From contig NW_026893688.1 in assembly GCF_032452875.1 (NCBI RefSeq), forward strand, positions 525,116 to 589,115: 64,000 nucleotides of DNA. Reading direction: 5' to 3'. Both the position numbers and the translations under genes were made by a program. This document shows, piece by piece, positions 12,594 through 27,025 of this stretch; position 1 is the stretch's first letter; the number at the start of each line of letters is the position of its first letter. Under the pieces are notes generated by a model, which made no database searches, was not told the origin of the DNA, and saw only the letters and a program-made list of their open reading frames with translations. The stretch is from Bos javanicus. Taxonomy: Eukaryota > Chordata > Mammalia > Artiodactyla > Bovidae.

Positions 12594-13666
12594 AAATCAC
12601 GTGACTGAGCATGCACTGTTCACGTGGCTGATCATACACTGATCACGTAACTGATCATGCACTGATCACGTGGCTATCATGCACTGATCACGTGGCTGAT
12701 CATACACTGCTCACGTAACTGATCATGCACTGATCACGTGGCTATCATGCACTGATCACGTGGCTGATCATGCACTGATCACGTGGCTGATCATGCACTG
12801 ATCACGTGGCTGATCATGCACTGATCACGTGACTGATCATGCACTGATCACGTGGCTGATCATGCACTGATCACGTGGCTATCATGCACTGATCACGTGG
12901 CTGATCATGCACTGATCACGTGACTGATCATGCACTGATCACTGGCTATCATGCACTGATCACTGGCTATCATGCACTGATCACGTGGCTGATCATGCAC
13001 TGATCACGTGACTGATCATGCACTGATCACGTCTATATCATGCACTGATCACGTGACTGATCATGCACTGATCACGTGGATGATCATACACTGATCATGT
13101 GACTGATCATGCACTGATCACGTGGCTATCATGCACTGATCACGTGGCTGATCATGCACTGATCACGTAGCTATCATGCACTGATCACGTGACTGATCAT
13201 GCACTGATCACGTGGCTGATCATGCACTGATCACGTGACTTATCATGCACTGATCACGTGACTGATCATGCACTGATCACGTGACTGATCATGCACTGAT
13301 CACGTGGCTATCATGCACTACTCACGTGGCTGATCATGCAATGATCATGTAGCTACCATGTACTGGTCACGTGACTGATCATACACCCATCAGGTGACTG
13401 ATCATGCACTGATCACGTGGCTATCATGCACTGATCACGTGGCTGATCATGCACTGATCACCTGCCTGGTCATGCACTGATCACGTGACAAATCATGCAC
13501 TGATCACATAGCTATCATGCACTGATCACGTGGCTGATCATGCACTGATCACGTGGCTGATCATGCACTGATACCGTGACTGAGCATGGACTGATCACAT
13601 GACTATCATGTAGTGATCACGTGACTTAATGGCGCTGATCATGTGACTGATCATGCGCTGATCATG
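12594..13666. repeat. Homogenised 23-mer tract
   Basis: Consensus monomers with the ATCACTGGCTATC pair near 12950 and GTCTATATCATG near 13030, then the pre-A variants including CACCTGCCTGGTCATG, and the leader. Confidence 0.95.
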
Positions 13667-13932
13667 TTTGCTATCATACACTGATCATGTGCCTCTGGAG
13701 GCAATAAACAAAGAGCTGAGTAGGCACGAATCAAACAGTCAGCAGGCAATAATCATGGAACTCAGCTGTGAGGAATCATGCTGCTCAGCTGGCAATAATC
13801 AAGCAGCTGAGCAGGCAGGAATTACGCAGCACAGCTGACAATTGTCAAGCAGATGACAGGCAGGAATCGTGCAGCTCAGCTGGCAATTGTCAAGCAGATG
13901 AGCAGACAGTAATCACGCAGCTCAGCAGGCCC
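13667..13932 (+). repeat. Insert module, type A, copy 10 (TGA allele)
   Basis: Full length. It combines the GCTGTGAGG allele with CAGCTGACAATT. The two diagnostic variants are thus not linked in a single lineage, which implies exchange between copies. Confidence 0.92.
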
Positions 13933-16071
13933 TGATCACGTGACTGAGCATGCACTGTTCACGTGGCTGATCATACACTGATCACGTAACTGATCATGCA
14001 CTGATCACGTGGCTATCATGCACTGATCACGTGGCTGATCATACACTGTTCACGTGTTTGACCATGCACTGATCACGTGGCTGATCATACACTGCTCACG
14101 TAACTGATCATGCACTGATCACGTGGCTGATCATGCACTGATCACGTGGCTGATCATGCACTGATCACGTGGCTGATCATGCACTGATCACGTGACTGAT
14201 CATGCACTGATCACTGGCTATCATGCACTGATCACTGGCTATCATGCACTGATCACGTGGCTGATCATGCACTGATCACGTGACTGATCATGCACTGATC
14301 ACGTCTATATCATGCACTGATCACGTGACTATCATGCACTGATCACGTGGATGATCATACACTGATCATGTGACTGATCATGCACTGATCACGTGGCTAT
14401 CATGCACTGATCACGTGGCTGATCATGCACTGATCACGTAGCTACCATGTACTGGTCACGTGACTGATCATGCACTGATCACGTAATTGATCATGCACTG
14501 ATCACGTGACTGATCATGCACTGATCACGTGAGTGATCATGCACTGATCACGTGACTGATCATGCACTGATCACGTGGCTATCATGCACTGATCACGTGG
14601 CTGATCATGCAATGATCACGTAGCTACCATGCACTGGTCACGTGACTGATCATGCACTGATCACGTAATTGATCATGCACTGATCACGTGGCTGATCATG
14701 CACTGATCACGTGGCTGATCATGCACTGATCACGTGACTGATCATGCACTGATCACGTGACTGATCATGCACTGATCACGTGGCTATCATGCACTGATCA
14801 CGTGGCTGATCATGCACTGATCACGTGGCTGATCATGCACTGATCACGTGACTGATCATGCACTGATCACGTGACTGATCATGCACTGATCACGTGGCTA
14901 TCATGCACTGATCACGTGGCTGATCATGCACTGATCACGTAGCTATCATGTACTGGTCACGTGACTGATCATGCACTGATCACGTGACTGATCATGCACT
15001 GATCACGTGGCTATCATGCACTGATCACGTGGCTGATCATGCACTGATCACGTGACTGATCATGCACTGATCACGTGGCTATCATGCACTGATCACGTGG
15101 CTGATCATGCACTGATCACGTAACTGATCATGCACTGATCACGTGGCTATCATGCACTGATCACGTGGCTGATCATGCACTGATCACGTGTCTGATCATG
15201 CACTGATCACGTGGCTGATCATGCACTGATCACGTAACTGATCATGCACTGATCACGTGGCTGATCATGCACTGATCACGTGGCTATCATGCACTGATCA
15301 CGTGGCTGATCATGCACTGATCACGTGACTGATCATGCACTGATCACTGGCTATCATGCACTGATCACTGGCTATCATGCACTGATCACGTGGCTGATCA
15401 TGCACTGATCACGTGACTGATCATGCACTGATCACGTCTATATCATGCACTGATCACGTGACTGATCATGCACTGATCACGTGATGATCATGCACTGATC
15501 ACGTGACTGATCATGCACTGATCACGTGGCTATCATGCACTGATCACGTGGCTGATCATGCACTGATCACGTAGCTATCATGCACTGATCACGTGACTGA
15601 TCATGCACTGATCACGTAATTGATCATGCACTGATCACGTGACTTATCATGCACTGATCACGTGACTGATCATGCACTGATCACGTGACTGATCATGCAC
15701 TGATCACGTGGCTATCATGCACTACTCACGTGGCTGATCATGCAATGATCATGTAGCTACCATGTACTGGTCACGTGACTGATCATACACCCATCAGGTG
15801 ACTGATCATGCACTGATCACGTGGCTATCATGCACTGATCACGTGGCTGATCATGCACTGATCACGTGCCTGATCATGCACTGATCACGTGACTGATCAT
15901 GCACTGATCACGTGGCTGATCATGCACTGATCACGTGGCTGATCATGCACTGATCACGTGGCTGATCATGCACTGATACCGTGACTGAGCATGGACTGAT
16001 CACATGACTATCATGTAGTGATCACGTGACTTAATGGCGCTGATCATGTGACTGATCATGCGCTGATCATG
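13933..16071. repeat. Long homogenised tract with a 182-bp octamer repeat
   Basis: After a short post-A remnant, 14,100-15,700 is nearly all consensus. The 182-bp period is visible at 14395 and 14577 (GGCTATC..GTAGCTACCATG..GTAATTGATC). The ATCACTGGCTATC doublet near 14210 recurs near 15350. Confidence 0.93.
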
Positions 16072-16337
16072 TTTGCTATCATACACTGATCATGTGCCTC
16101 TGGAGGCAATAAACAAAGAGCTGAGTAGGCACGAATCAAACAGTCAGCAGGCAATAATCATGGAACTCAGGTGTGAGGAATCATGCTGCTCAGCTGGCAA
16201 TAATCAAGCAGCTGAGCAGGCAGGAATTACGCAGCACAGCTGACAATTGTCAAGCAGATGACAGGCAGGAATCGTGCAGCTCAGCTGGCAATTGTCAAGC
16301 AGATGAGCAGACAGTAATCACGCAGCTCAGCAGGCCC
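16072..16337 (+). repeat. Insert module, type A, copy 11 (TGA allele)
   Basis: Full length, GGTGTGAGG with CAGCTGACAATT, exit AGGCCCAGATC. Confidence 0.92.
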
Positions 16338-17639
16338 AGATCACGTGACTGAGCATGCACTGTTCACGTGGCTGATCATGCACTGATCACGTAACTGATC
16401 ATGCACTGATCACGTGGATATCATGCACTGATCACGTGGCTGATCATACACTGTTCACGTGTTTGACCATGCACTGATCACGTGGCTCATCATACACTGC
16501 TCACGTAACTGATCATGCACTGATCACGTGGCTGATCATGCACTGATCACGTGGCTGATCATGCACTGATCACGTGGCTGATCATGCACTGATCACGTGA
16601 CTGATCATGCACTGATCACTGGCTATCATGCACTGATCACTGGCTATCATGCACTGATCACGTGGCTGATCATGCACTGATCACGTGACTGATCATGCAC
16701 TGATCACGTCTATATCATGCACTGATCACGTGACTGATCATGCACTGATCACGTGGATGATCATGCACTGATCACGTGACTGATCATGCACTGATCACGT
16801 GGCTATCATGCACTGATCACGTGGCTGATCATGCACTGATCACGTAGCTATCATGCACTGATCACGTGACTGATCATGCACTGATCACGTAATTGATCAT
16901 GCACTGATCACGTGACTGATCATGCACTGATCACGTGACTGATCATGCACTGATCACGTGACTGATCATGCACTGATCACGTGGCTATCATGCACTGATC
17001 ACGTGGCTGATCATGCACTGATCACGTGCTACCATGCACTGATCACGTGACTGATCATGCACTGATCACGTGGCTGATCATGCACTGATCACGTGGCTGA
17101 TCATGCACTGATCACGTGGCTGATCATGCACTGATCACGTGACTGATCATGCACTGATCACGTGACTGATCATGCACTGATCACGTGGCTGATCATGCAC
17201 TGATCACGTGCTGATCATGCACTGATCACATGACTGATCATGCACTGATCACGTGACTGATCATGCACTGATCACGTGGCTATCATGCACTACTCACGTG
17301 GCTGATCATGCAATGATCATGTAGCTACCATGTACTGGTCACGTGACTGATCATACACCCATCAGGTGACTGATCATGCACTGATCACGTGGCTATCATG
17401 CACTGATCACGTGGCTGATCATGCACTGATCACGTGCCTGATCATGCACTGATCACGTGACTGATCATGCACTGATCACGTGGCTGATCATGCACTGATC
17501 ACGTGGCTGATCATGCACTGATCACGTGGCTGATCATGCACTGATACCGTGACTGAGCATGGACTGATCACATGACTATCATGTAGTGATCACGTGACTT
17601 AATGGCGCTGATCATGTGACTGATCATGCACTGATCATG
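16338..17639. repeat. Homogenised 23-mer tract
   Basis: Begins with the post-A remnant GTTCACGTGTTTGACC (shared with 14040), then consensus monomers from about 16520 to 17280, then the pre-A variants and leader. Confidence 0.95.
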
Positions 17640-17905
17640 TTTGCTATCATACACTGATCATGTGCCTCTGGAGGCAATAAACAAAGAGCTGAGTAGGCAC
17701 GAATCAAACAGTCAGCAGGCAATAATCATGGAACTCAGCTGTGAGGAATCATGCTGCTCAGCTGGCAATAATCAAGCAGCTGAGCAGGCAGGAATTACGC
17801 AGCACAGCTGGCAATTGTCAAGCAGATGACAGGCAGGAATCGTGCAGCTCAGCTGGCAATTGTCAAGCAGATGAGCAGACAGTAATCACGCAGCTCAGCA
17901 GGCCC
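17640..17905 (+). repeat. Insert module, type A, copy 12
   Basis: Full length, GCTGTGAGG allele, followed by a recognisable post-A module. Confidence 0.93.
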
Positions 17906-18888
17906 TGATCACGTGACTGAGCATGCACTGTTCACGTGGCTGATCATACACTGATCACGTGATGATCATGCACTGATCACTTGGATATCATGCACTGATC
18001 ACGTGGCTGATCATACACTGTTCACGTGTCTGACCATGCACTGATCACGTGGCTGATCATACACTGCTCACGTAACTGATCATGCACTGATCACGTGGCT
18101 ATCATGCACTGATCACGTGGCTGAACATGCACTGTTCACGTGGCTGATCACACACTGTCACGTGACATATCATGCACTGATCACGTGGCACTCATGCACT
18201 GATCACGTGGCTGATCATACTCTGCTCACGTAACTCATTATGCACACATCACGTGGCTATCATGCACTGCTCACGTGGCTCGTCATGGAATGATCACGTA
18301 GCTACCATATACTGGTCACGTGACTGATCATGCACTGATCACGTAAATGATCATGCACTGATCACGTGACTGATCATGCACTGATCACGTGACTGATCAT
18401 GCACTGATCACGTGGCTATCATGCACTGATCACGTGGCTGATCATGCACTGATCACGTGCCTGATCATGCACTGATCACGTGACTGATCATGCACTGATC
18501 ACGTGACTGATCATGCACTGATCACGTGGCTATCATGCACTACTCACGTGGCTGATCATGCAATGATCATGTAGCTACCATGTACAGGTCACGTGACTGA
18601 TCATACACCCATCAGGTGACTGATCATGCACTGATCACGTGGCTATCATGCACTGATCACGTGACTGATCATGCACTGATCACGTCTATATCATGCACTG
18701 ATCACATGACTGCCCATGCACTGATCACGTGGATGATCATACACTGATCACGTGACTGATCATGCACTGATCACGTGGCTGATCATGCACTGATACCGTG
18801 ACTGAGCATGGACTGATCACATGACTATCATGTAGTGATCACGTGACTTAATGGCGCTGATCATGTGACTGATCATGCGCTGATCATG
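17906..18888. repeat. Post-A module and pre-A variants
   Basis: The post-A module is intact to about 18320 and then turns to consensus. The pre-A part carries GTCTATATCATG and ACTGCCCATGCAC, as in the tract before copy 1. Confidence 0.93.
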
Positions 18889-19154
18889 TTTGCTATCATA
18901 CACTGATCATGTGCCTCTGGAGGCAATAAACAAAGAGCTGAGTAGGCACGAATCAAACAGTCAGCAGGCAATAATCATGGAACTCAGGTGTGAGGAATCA
19001 TGCTGCTCAGCTGGCAATAATCAAGCAGCTGGGCAGGCAGGAATTACGCAGCACAGCTGGCAATTGTCAAGCAGATGACAGGCAGGAATCGTGCAGCTCA
19101 GCTGGCAATTGTCAAGCAGATGAGCAGACAGTAATCACGCAGCTCAGCAGGCCC
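18889..19154 (+). repeat. Insert module, type A, copy 13
   Basis: Full length, GGTGTGAGG allele, with a private A-to-G change (CAGCTGGGCAGG for CAGCTGAGCAGG). Confidence 0.93.
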
Positions 19155-20772
19155 TGATCACGTGACTGAGCATGCACTGTTCACGTGGCTGATCATACAC
19201 TGATCACGTGACTGATCATGCACTGATCACGTGGCTATCATGCACTGATCACGTGGCTGATCATACACTGATCACGTGTCTGACCATGCACTGATCACGT
19301 GGCTGATCATACACTGCTCACGTAACTGATCATGCACTGATCACGTGGCTATCATGCACTGATCACGTGGCTGATCATGCACTGATCACGTGACTGATCA
19401 TGCACTGATCACGTGATATCATGCACTGATCACGTGACTATCATGCACTGATCACGTGGCTGATCATACACTGATCACGTGACTGATCATGCACTGATCA
19501 CGTGGCTATCATGCACTGCTCACGTGGCTGTTCATGCAATGATCACGTAGCTACCATGTACTGGTCACGTGACTGATCATGCACTGATCACGTAATTGAT
19601 CATGCACTGATCACGTGACTGATCATGCACTGATCACGTGACTGATCATGCACTGATCACGTGACTGATCATGCACTGATCACGTGGCTATCATGCACTG
19701 CTCACGTGGCTGATCATGCACTGATCACGTAGCTACCATGTACTGGTCACGTGACTGATCATGCACTGATCACGTAATTGATCATGCACTGATCACGTGG
19801 CTGATCATGCACTGATCACGTGGCTGATCATGCACTGATCACGTGACTGATCATGCACTGATCACGTGACTGATCATGCACTGATCACGTGACTGATCAT
19901 GCACTGATCACGTGGCTGATCATGCACTGATCACGTGACTGATCATGCACTGATCACGTGACTGATCATGCACTGATCACGTGGCTATCATGCACTGATC
20001 ACGTGGCTGATCATGCACTGATCACGTGGCTGATCATGCACTGATCACGTGACTATCATGCACTGATCACGTGGCACTCATGCACTGATCACGTGGCTGA
20101 TCATACACTGATCACGTAACTGATCATGCACTGATCACGTGGCTATCATGCACTGATCACGTGGCTGTCATGCACTGATCACGTGGCTACATATACTGAT
20201 CACGTGACTGATCATGCACTGATCACGTGGCTGATCATGCACTGATCACGTGACTGATCATGCACTGATCACGTGACTGATCATGCACTGATCACGTGGC
20301 TATCATGCACTGATCACGTGGCTGATCATGCACTGATCACGTGCCTGATCATGCACTGATCACATGACTGATCATGCACTGATCACGTGACTGATCATGC
20401 ACTGATCACGTGGCTATCATGCACTACTCACGTGGCTGATCATGCAATGATCATGTAGCTACCATGTACAGGTCACGTGAATGATCATACACCCATCAGG
20501 TGACTGATCATGCACTGATCACGTGGCTATCATGCACTGATCACGTGACTGATCATGCACTGATCACGTCTATATCATGCACTGATCACATGACTGCCCA
20601 TGCACTGATCACGTGGATGATCATACACTAATCATGTGACAGATCATGCACTGATCACGTGGCTGATCATGCACTGATACCGTGACTGAGCATGGACTGA
20701 TCACATGACTATCATGTAGTGATCACGTGACTTAATGGCGCTGATCATGTGACTGATCATGCGCTGATCATG
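19155..20772. repeat. Homogenised tract with a 182-bp octamer repeat
   Basis: Mostly consensus monomers. GGCTATC at 19504 and 19686 again marks the 182-bp period. Traces of the post-A module (GGCACTCATG, CATATACTG) persist at about 20070-20200 inside otherwise consensus sequence. Confidence 0.93.
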
Positions 20773-21038
20773 TTTGCTATCATACACTGATCATGTGCCT
20801 CTGGAGGCAATAAACAAAGAGCTGAGTAGGCACGAATCAAACAGTCAGCAGGCAATAATCATGGAACTCAGCTGTGAGGAATCATGCTGCTCAGCTGGCA
20901 ATAATCAAGCAGCTGAGCAGGCAGGAATTACGCAGCACAGCTGACAATTGTCAAGCAGATGACAGGCAGGAATCGTGCAGCTCAGCTGGCAATTGTCAAG
21001 CAGATGAGCAGACAGTAATCACGCAGCTCAGCAGGCCC
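20773..21038 (+). repeat. Insert module, type A, copy 14 (TGA allele)
   Basis: Full length, GCTGTGAGG with CAGCTGACAATT, exit AGGCCCAGATC. Confidence 0.92.
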
Positions 21039-22273
21039 AGATCACGTGACTGAGCATGCACTGTTCACGTGGCTGATCATACACTGATCACGTGACTGAT
21101 CATGCACTGATCACGTGGCTATCATGCACTGATCACGTGGCTGATCATACACTGATCACGTGACTGATCATGCACTGATCACGTGGCTATCATGCACTGA
21201 TCACGTGGCTGATCATGCACTGATCACGTGACTGATCATGCACTGATCACGTGGCTATCATGCACTGATCACGTGGCTATCATGCACTGATCACGTGGCT
21301 GATCATGCACTGATCACGTGACTGATCATGCACTGATCACGGCTATATCATGCACTGATCACGTGACTGATCATGCACTGATCACGTGGCTGATCATGCA
21401 CTGATCACGTGACTGATCATGCACTGATCACGTGGCTATCATGCACTGATCACGTGGCTGATCATGCACTGATCACGTAGCTACCATGTACTGATCACGT
21501 GACTGATCATGCACTGATCACGTAATTGATCATGCACTGATCACGTGACTGATCATGCACTGATCACGTGACTGATCATGCACTGATCACGTGACTGATC
21601 ATGCACTGATCACGTGGCTATCATGCACTGATCACGTGGCTGATCATGCACTGATCACGTAGCTACCATGTACTGATCACGTGACTGATCATGCACTGAT
21701 CACGTAATTGATCATGCACTGATCACGTGGCTGATCATGCACTGATCACGTGGCTGATCATGCACTGATCACGTGACTGATCATGCACTGATCACGTGGC
21801 TATCATGCACTGATCACGTGGCTGATCATGCACTGATCACGTGCCTGATCATGCACTGATCACATGACTGATCATGCACTGATCACGTGACTGATCATGC
21901 ACTGATCACGTGGCTATCATGCACTACTCACGTGGCTGATCATGCAATGATCATGTAGCTACCATGTACAGGTCACGTGACTGATCATACACCCATCAGG
22001 TGACTGATCATGCACTGATCACGTGGCTATCATGCACTGATCACGTGGCTGATCATGCACTGATCACGTGCCTGATCATGCACTGATCACGTGACTGATC
22101 ATGCACTGATCACGTGGCTGATCATGCACTGATCACGTGGCTGATCATGCACTGATCACGTGGCTGATCATGCACTGATACCGTGACTGAGCATGGACTG
22201 ATCACATGACTATCATGTAGTGATCACGTGACTTAATGGCGCTGATCATGTGACTGATCATGCACTGATCATG
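21039..22273. repeat. Homogenised 23-mer tract
   Basis: Near-consensus throughout, with one unit reading CACGGCTATATC near 21340. The GTAGCTACCATGTACTG landmark at about 21480 and 21660 repeats the 182-bp spacing. Confidence 0.95.
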
Positions 22274-22539
22274 TTTGCTATCATACACTGATCATGTGCC
22301 TCTGGAGGCAATAAACAAAGAGCTGAGTAGGCACGAATCAAACAGTCAGCAGGCAATAATCATGGAACTCAGGTGTGAGGAATCATGCTGCTCAGCTGGC
22401 AATAATCAAGCAGCTGAGCAGGCAGGAATTACGCAGCACAGCTGGCAATTGTCAAGCAGATGACAGGCAGGAATCGTGCAGCTCAGCTGGCAATTGTCAA
22501 GCAGATGAGCAGACAGTAATCACGCAGCTCAGCAGGCCC
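22274..22539 (+). repeat. Insert module, type A, copy 15
   Basis: Full length, GGTGTGAGG allele, identical in appearance to copy 1. Confidence 0.93.
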
Positions 22540-23521
22540 TGATCACGTGACTGAGCATGCACTGTTCACGTGGCTGATCATACACTGATCACGTGATGAT
22601 CATGCACTGATCACTTGGATATCATGCACTGATCACGTGGCTGATCATACACTGTTCACGTGTCTGACCATGCACTGATCACGTGGCTGATCATACACTG
22701 CTCACGTAACTGATCATGCACTGATCACGTGGCTATCATGCACTGATCACGTGGCTGAACATGCACTGTTCACGTGGCTGATCACACACCTGTCACGTGA
22801 CATATCATGCACTGATCACGTGGCACTCATGCACTGATCACGTGGCTGATCATACTCTGCTCACGTAACTGATCATGCACACATCACGTGGCTATCATGC
22901 ACTGCTCACGTGGCTGTCATGGAATGATCACGTAGCTACCATATACTGGTCACGTGACTGATCATGCACTGATCACGTAAATGATCATGCACTGATCACG
23001 TGACTGATCATGCACTGATCACGTGACTGATCATGCACTGATCACGTGGCTATCATGCACTGATCACGTGGCTGATCATGCACTGATCACGTGCCTGATC
23101 ATGCACTGATCACGTGACTGATCATGCACTGATCACGTGACTGATCATGCACTGATCACGTGGCTATCATGCACTATCACGTGGCTGATCATGCAATGAT
23201 CATGTAGCTACCATGTACTGGTCACGTGACTGATCATACACTGATCAGGTGACTGATCATGCACTGATCACGTGGCTATCATGCACTGATCACGTGGCTG
23301 ATCATGCACTGATCACGTGCCTGATCATGCACTGATCACGTGACTGATCATGCACTGATCACGTGGCTATCATGCACTGATCACGTGGCTGATCATGCAC
23401 TGATCACGTGGCTGATCATGCACTGATACCGTGACTGAGCATGGACTGATCACATGACTATCATGTAGTGATCACGTGACTTAATGGCACTGATCATGTG
23501 ACTGATCATGCACTGATCATG
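22540..23521. repeat. Post-A module then consensus monomers
   Basis: Post-A landmarks are well kept to about 22960. The rest is consensus, then the pre-A variants (with ACACTGATCAGG in place of ACACCCATCAGG, a reversion toward consensus) and the leader. Confidence 0.93.
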
Positions 23522-23787
23522 TTTGCTATCATACACTGATCATGTGCCTCTGGAGGCAATAAACAAAGAGCTGAGTAGGCACGAATCAAACAGTCAGCAG
23601 GCAATAATCATGGAACTCAGGTGTGAGGAATCATGCTGCTCAGCTGGCAATAATCAAGCAGCTGAGCAGGCAGGAATTACGCAGCACAGCTGGCAATTGT
23701 CAAGCAGATGACAGGCAGGAATCGTGCAGCTCAGCTGGCAATTGTCAAGCAGATGAGCAGACAGTAATCACGCAGCTCAGCAGGCCC
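23522..23787 (+). repeat. Insert module, type A, copy 16
   Basis: Full length, GGTGTGAGG allele. Its leader carries the GGCACTGATC variant. Confidence 0.93.
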
Positions 23788-25490
23788 TGATCACGTGACT
23801 GAGCATGCACTGTTCACGTGGCTGATCATACACTGATCACGTGATGATCATGCACTGATCACGTGGATATCATGCACTGATCACGTGGCTGATCATACAC
23901 TGTTCACGTGTCTGACCATGCACTGATCACGTGGCTGATCATACACTGCTCACGTAACTGATCATGCACTGATCACGTGGCTATCATGCACTGATCACGT
24001 GGCTGATCATGCACTGATCACGTGGCTGATCATGCACTGATCACGTGGCTGATCATGCACTGATCACGTGGCTGATCATGCACTGATCACGTGACTATCA
24101 TGCACTGATCACGTGACTGATCATGCACTGATCACGTGGCTATCATGCACTGATCACGTGGCTGATCATGCACTGATCACGTGACTGATCATGCACTGAT
24201 CACGTGACTGATCATGCACTGATCACGTGAATGATCATGCACTGATCACGTGGCTATCATGCACTGATCACGTGATATCATGCACTGATCACGTGGCTGA
24301 TCATGCACTATCACGTGACTGATCATGCACTGATCACGTGGCTGATCATGCACTGATCACGTGGCTGATCATGCACTGATCACGTGGCTGATCATGCACT
24401 GATCACGTGACTGATCATGCACTGATCACGTGGCTGATCATGCACTGATCACGTGGCTGATCATGCACTGATCACGTGGCTGATCATGCACTGATCACGT
24501 AACTGATCATGCACTGATCACGTGGCTATCATGCACTGATCACGTGGCTGATCATGCACTGATCACGTGGCTGATCACACACTGTCACGTGACTATCATG
24601 CACTGATCACGTGGTATCATGCACTGATCACGTGGCTGATCATACACTGATCACGTAACTGATCATGCACTGATCACGTGGCTATCATGCACTGCTCACG
24701 TGGCTGTCATGCAATGATCACGTAGCTACCATATACTGGTCACGTGACTGATCATGCACTGATCACGTAAATGATCATGCACTGATCACGTGACTGATCA
24801 TGCACTGATCACGTGACTGATCATGCACTGATCACGTGGCTATCATGCACTGATCACGTGGCTGATCATGCACTGATCACGTAGCACCATGTACTGGTCA
24901 CGTGACTGATCATGCACTGATCACGTAATTGATCATGCACTGATCACGTGGCTCATCATGCACTGATCACGTGGCTGATCACACACGATCACGTGACTGA
25001 TCATGCACTGATCACGTGACTGATCATGCACTGATCACGTGGCTATCATGCACTGATCACGTGGCTATCATGCACTGATCACGTGGCTGATCACACACTG
25101 ATCACGTGACTGATCATGCACTGATCACGTGGCTATCATGCACTGATCACGTGGCTGATCATGCAATGATCACGTGCCTGATCATGCACTGATCACATGA
25201 CTGATCATGCACTGATCACGTGACTGATCATGCACTGATCACGTGGCTATCATGCACTGATCACGTGGCTGATCATGCACTGATCACGTAGCTACATGCA
25301 CTGATCACGTGACTGATCATGCACTGATCACGTGACTGATCATGCACTGATCACGTGGCTATCATGCACTGATCACGTGGCTGATCATGCACTGATACCA
25401 TGACTGAGCATGGACTGATCACATGACTATCATGTAGTGATCACGTGACTTAATGGCGCTGATCATGTGACTGATCATGCGCTGATCATG
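23788..25490. repeat. Homogenised tract with a ghost post-A module
   Basis: Consensus monomers dominate. At about 24560-24760 the post-A order can be traced (CACACTGTCACGTGAC, GTGGTATCATG, CATATACTGG), but most of its private variants have been replaced. The leader reads GATACCATGACTGAGC, a CpG loss. Confidence 0.92.
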
Positions 25491-25711
25491 TTTGCTATCA
25501 TACACTGATCATGTGCCTCTGGAGGCAATAAACAAAGAGCTGAGTAGGCACGAATCAAACAGTCAGCAGGCAATAATCATGGAACTCAGGTGTGAGGAAT
25601 CATGCTGCTCAGCTGGCAATAATCAAGCAGCTGAGCAGGCAGGAATTACGCAGCACAGCTGGCAATTGTCAAGCAGATGAGCAGACAGTAATCACGCAGC
25701 TCAGCAGGCCC
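25491..25711 (+). repeat. Insert module, type A, copy 17 (one subunit deleted, 221 bp)
   Basis: Shorter than the reference by exactly one 45-bp subunit (the one at 756-800 in copy 1). The junction falls between identical AAGCAGATGA sequences, as expected from unequal exchange or slippage inside the insert. Confidence 0.92.
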
Positions 25712-26763
25712 TGATCACGTGACTGAGCAGGCACTGTTCACGTGGCTGATCATACACTGATCACGTGATGATCATGCACTGATCACTTGGATATCATGCA
25801 CTGATCACGTGGCTGATCATACACTGTTCACGTGTCTGACCATGCACTGATCACGTGGCTGATCATACACTGCTCACGTAACTGATCATGCACTGATCAC
25901 GTGGCTATCATGCACTGATCACGTGGCTGAACATGCACTGTTCACGTGGCTGATCACACACCTGTCACGTGACATATCATGCACTGATCACGTGGCACTC
26001 ATGCACTGATCACGTGGCTGATCATACTCTGCTCACGAACTCATCATGCACACATCACGTGGCTATCATGCACTGCTCACGTGGCTCGTCATGGAATGAT
26101 CACGAAGCTACCATATACTGGTCACGTGACTGATCATGCACAGATCACGTAAATGATCATGCACTGTTCACGTGACTGATCATGTACTGATCACGTGACT
26201 GATCATGCACTGATCACGTGGCTATCATGCACTGCTCACGTGGCTGATCATGCACTGATCACGTAGCAACCATGTACTGGTCACGTGACTGATCATGCAC
26301 TGATCACGTAATTGATCATGCACTGATCACGTGGCTCATCATGCACTGATCACGTGGCTGATCACACACGTATCACGTGACTGATCATGCACTGATCACG
26401 TGACTGATCATGCACTGATCACGTGGCTATCATGCACTGATCACGTGGATATCATGCACTGATCACGTGGCTGATCACACATGTATCACGTGACTGATCA
26501 TGCACTGATCACGTGGCTATCATGCACTGATCACGTGACTGATCATGCACTGATCACGTGACTGATCATGCACTGATCACGTGACTGATCATGCACTGAT
26601 CACGTGGCTATCATGCACTGATCACGTGGCTGATCATGCACTGATCACGTGGCTACCATGCACTGGTCACATGACTGATCATGCACTGATCACATAATTG
26701 ATCATGCACTGATCACGTGGCTTATCATGCACTGATCATGTGACTGATCATGCACTGATCATG
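25712..26763. repeat. Complete post-A module, then type B leader
   Basis: The post-A module runs to about 26470 and is followed by a few consensus units and the B leader (CACATAATTGATC, GGCTTATCATGCAC). It is one of only two A-to-B transitions in the left half. Confidence 0.92.
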
Positions 26764-27025
26764 TTTGGTGTCATACACTGATCATGTGCCTCTGGAGGCA
26801 ATGAACAAAGAGCTGAGTAGGCACGAATCAGTCAGCAGGCTATAATCATGGAACTCAGCTCTGAGAAATCATGCTGCTCAGCTGGCAATAATCAAGCAGC
26901 TGAGCAGGCAGGAATTACGCAGCACAGGTGGCAATTGTCAAGCAGATGACAGGCAGGAATCGTGCAGCTCAGCTGGCAATTGTCAAGCAGATGAGCAGAC
27001 AGTAATCACGCAGCTCAGCAGGCCC
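26764..27025 (+). repeat. Insert module, type B, copy 18
   Basis: About 262 bp. B hallmarks: TTTGGTGTCATAC, GGCAATGAACAAAG, GGCTATAATC, CAGCTCTGAGAAATC and CAGGTGGCAATT. It keeps the A-like GGCACGAATC. Confidence 0.92.
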
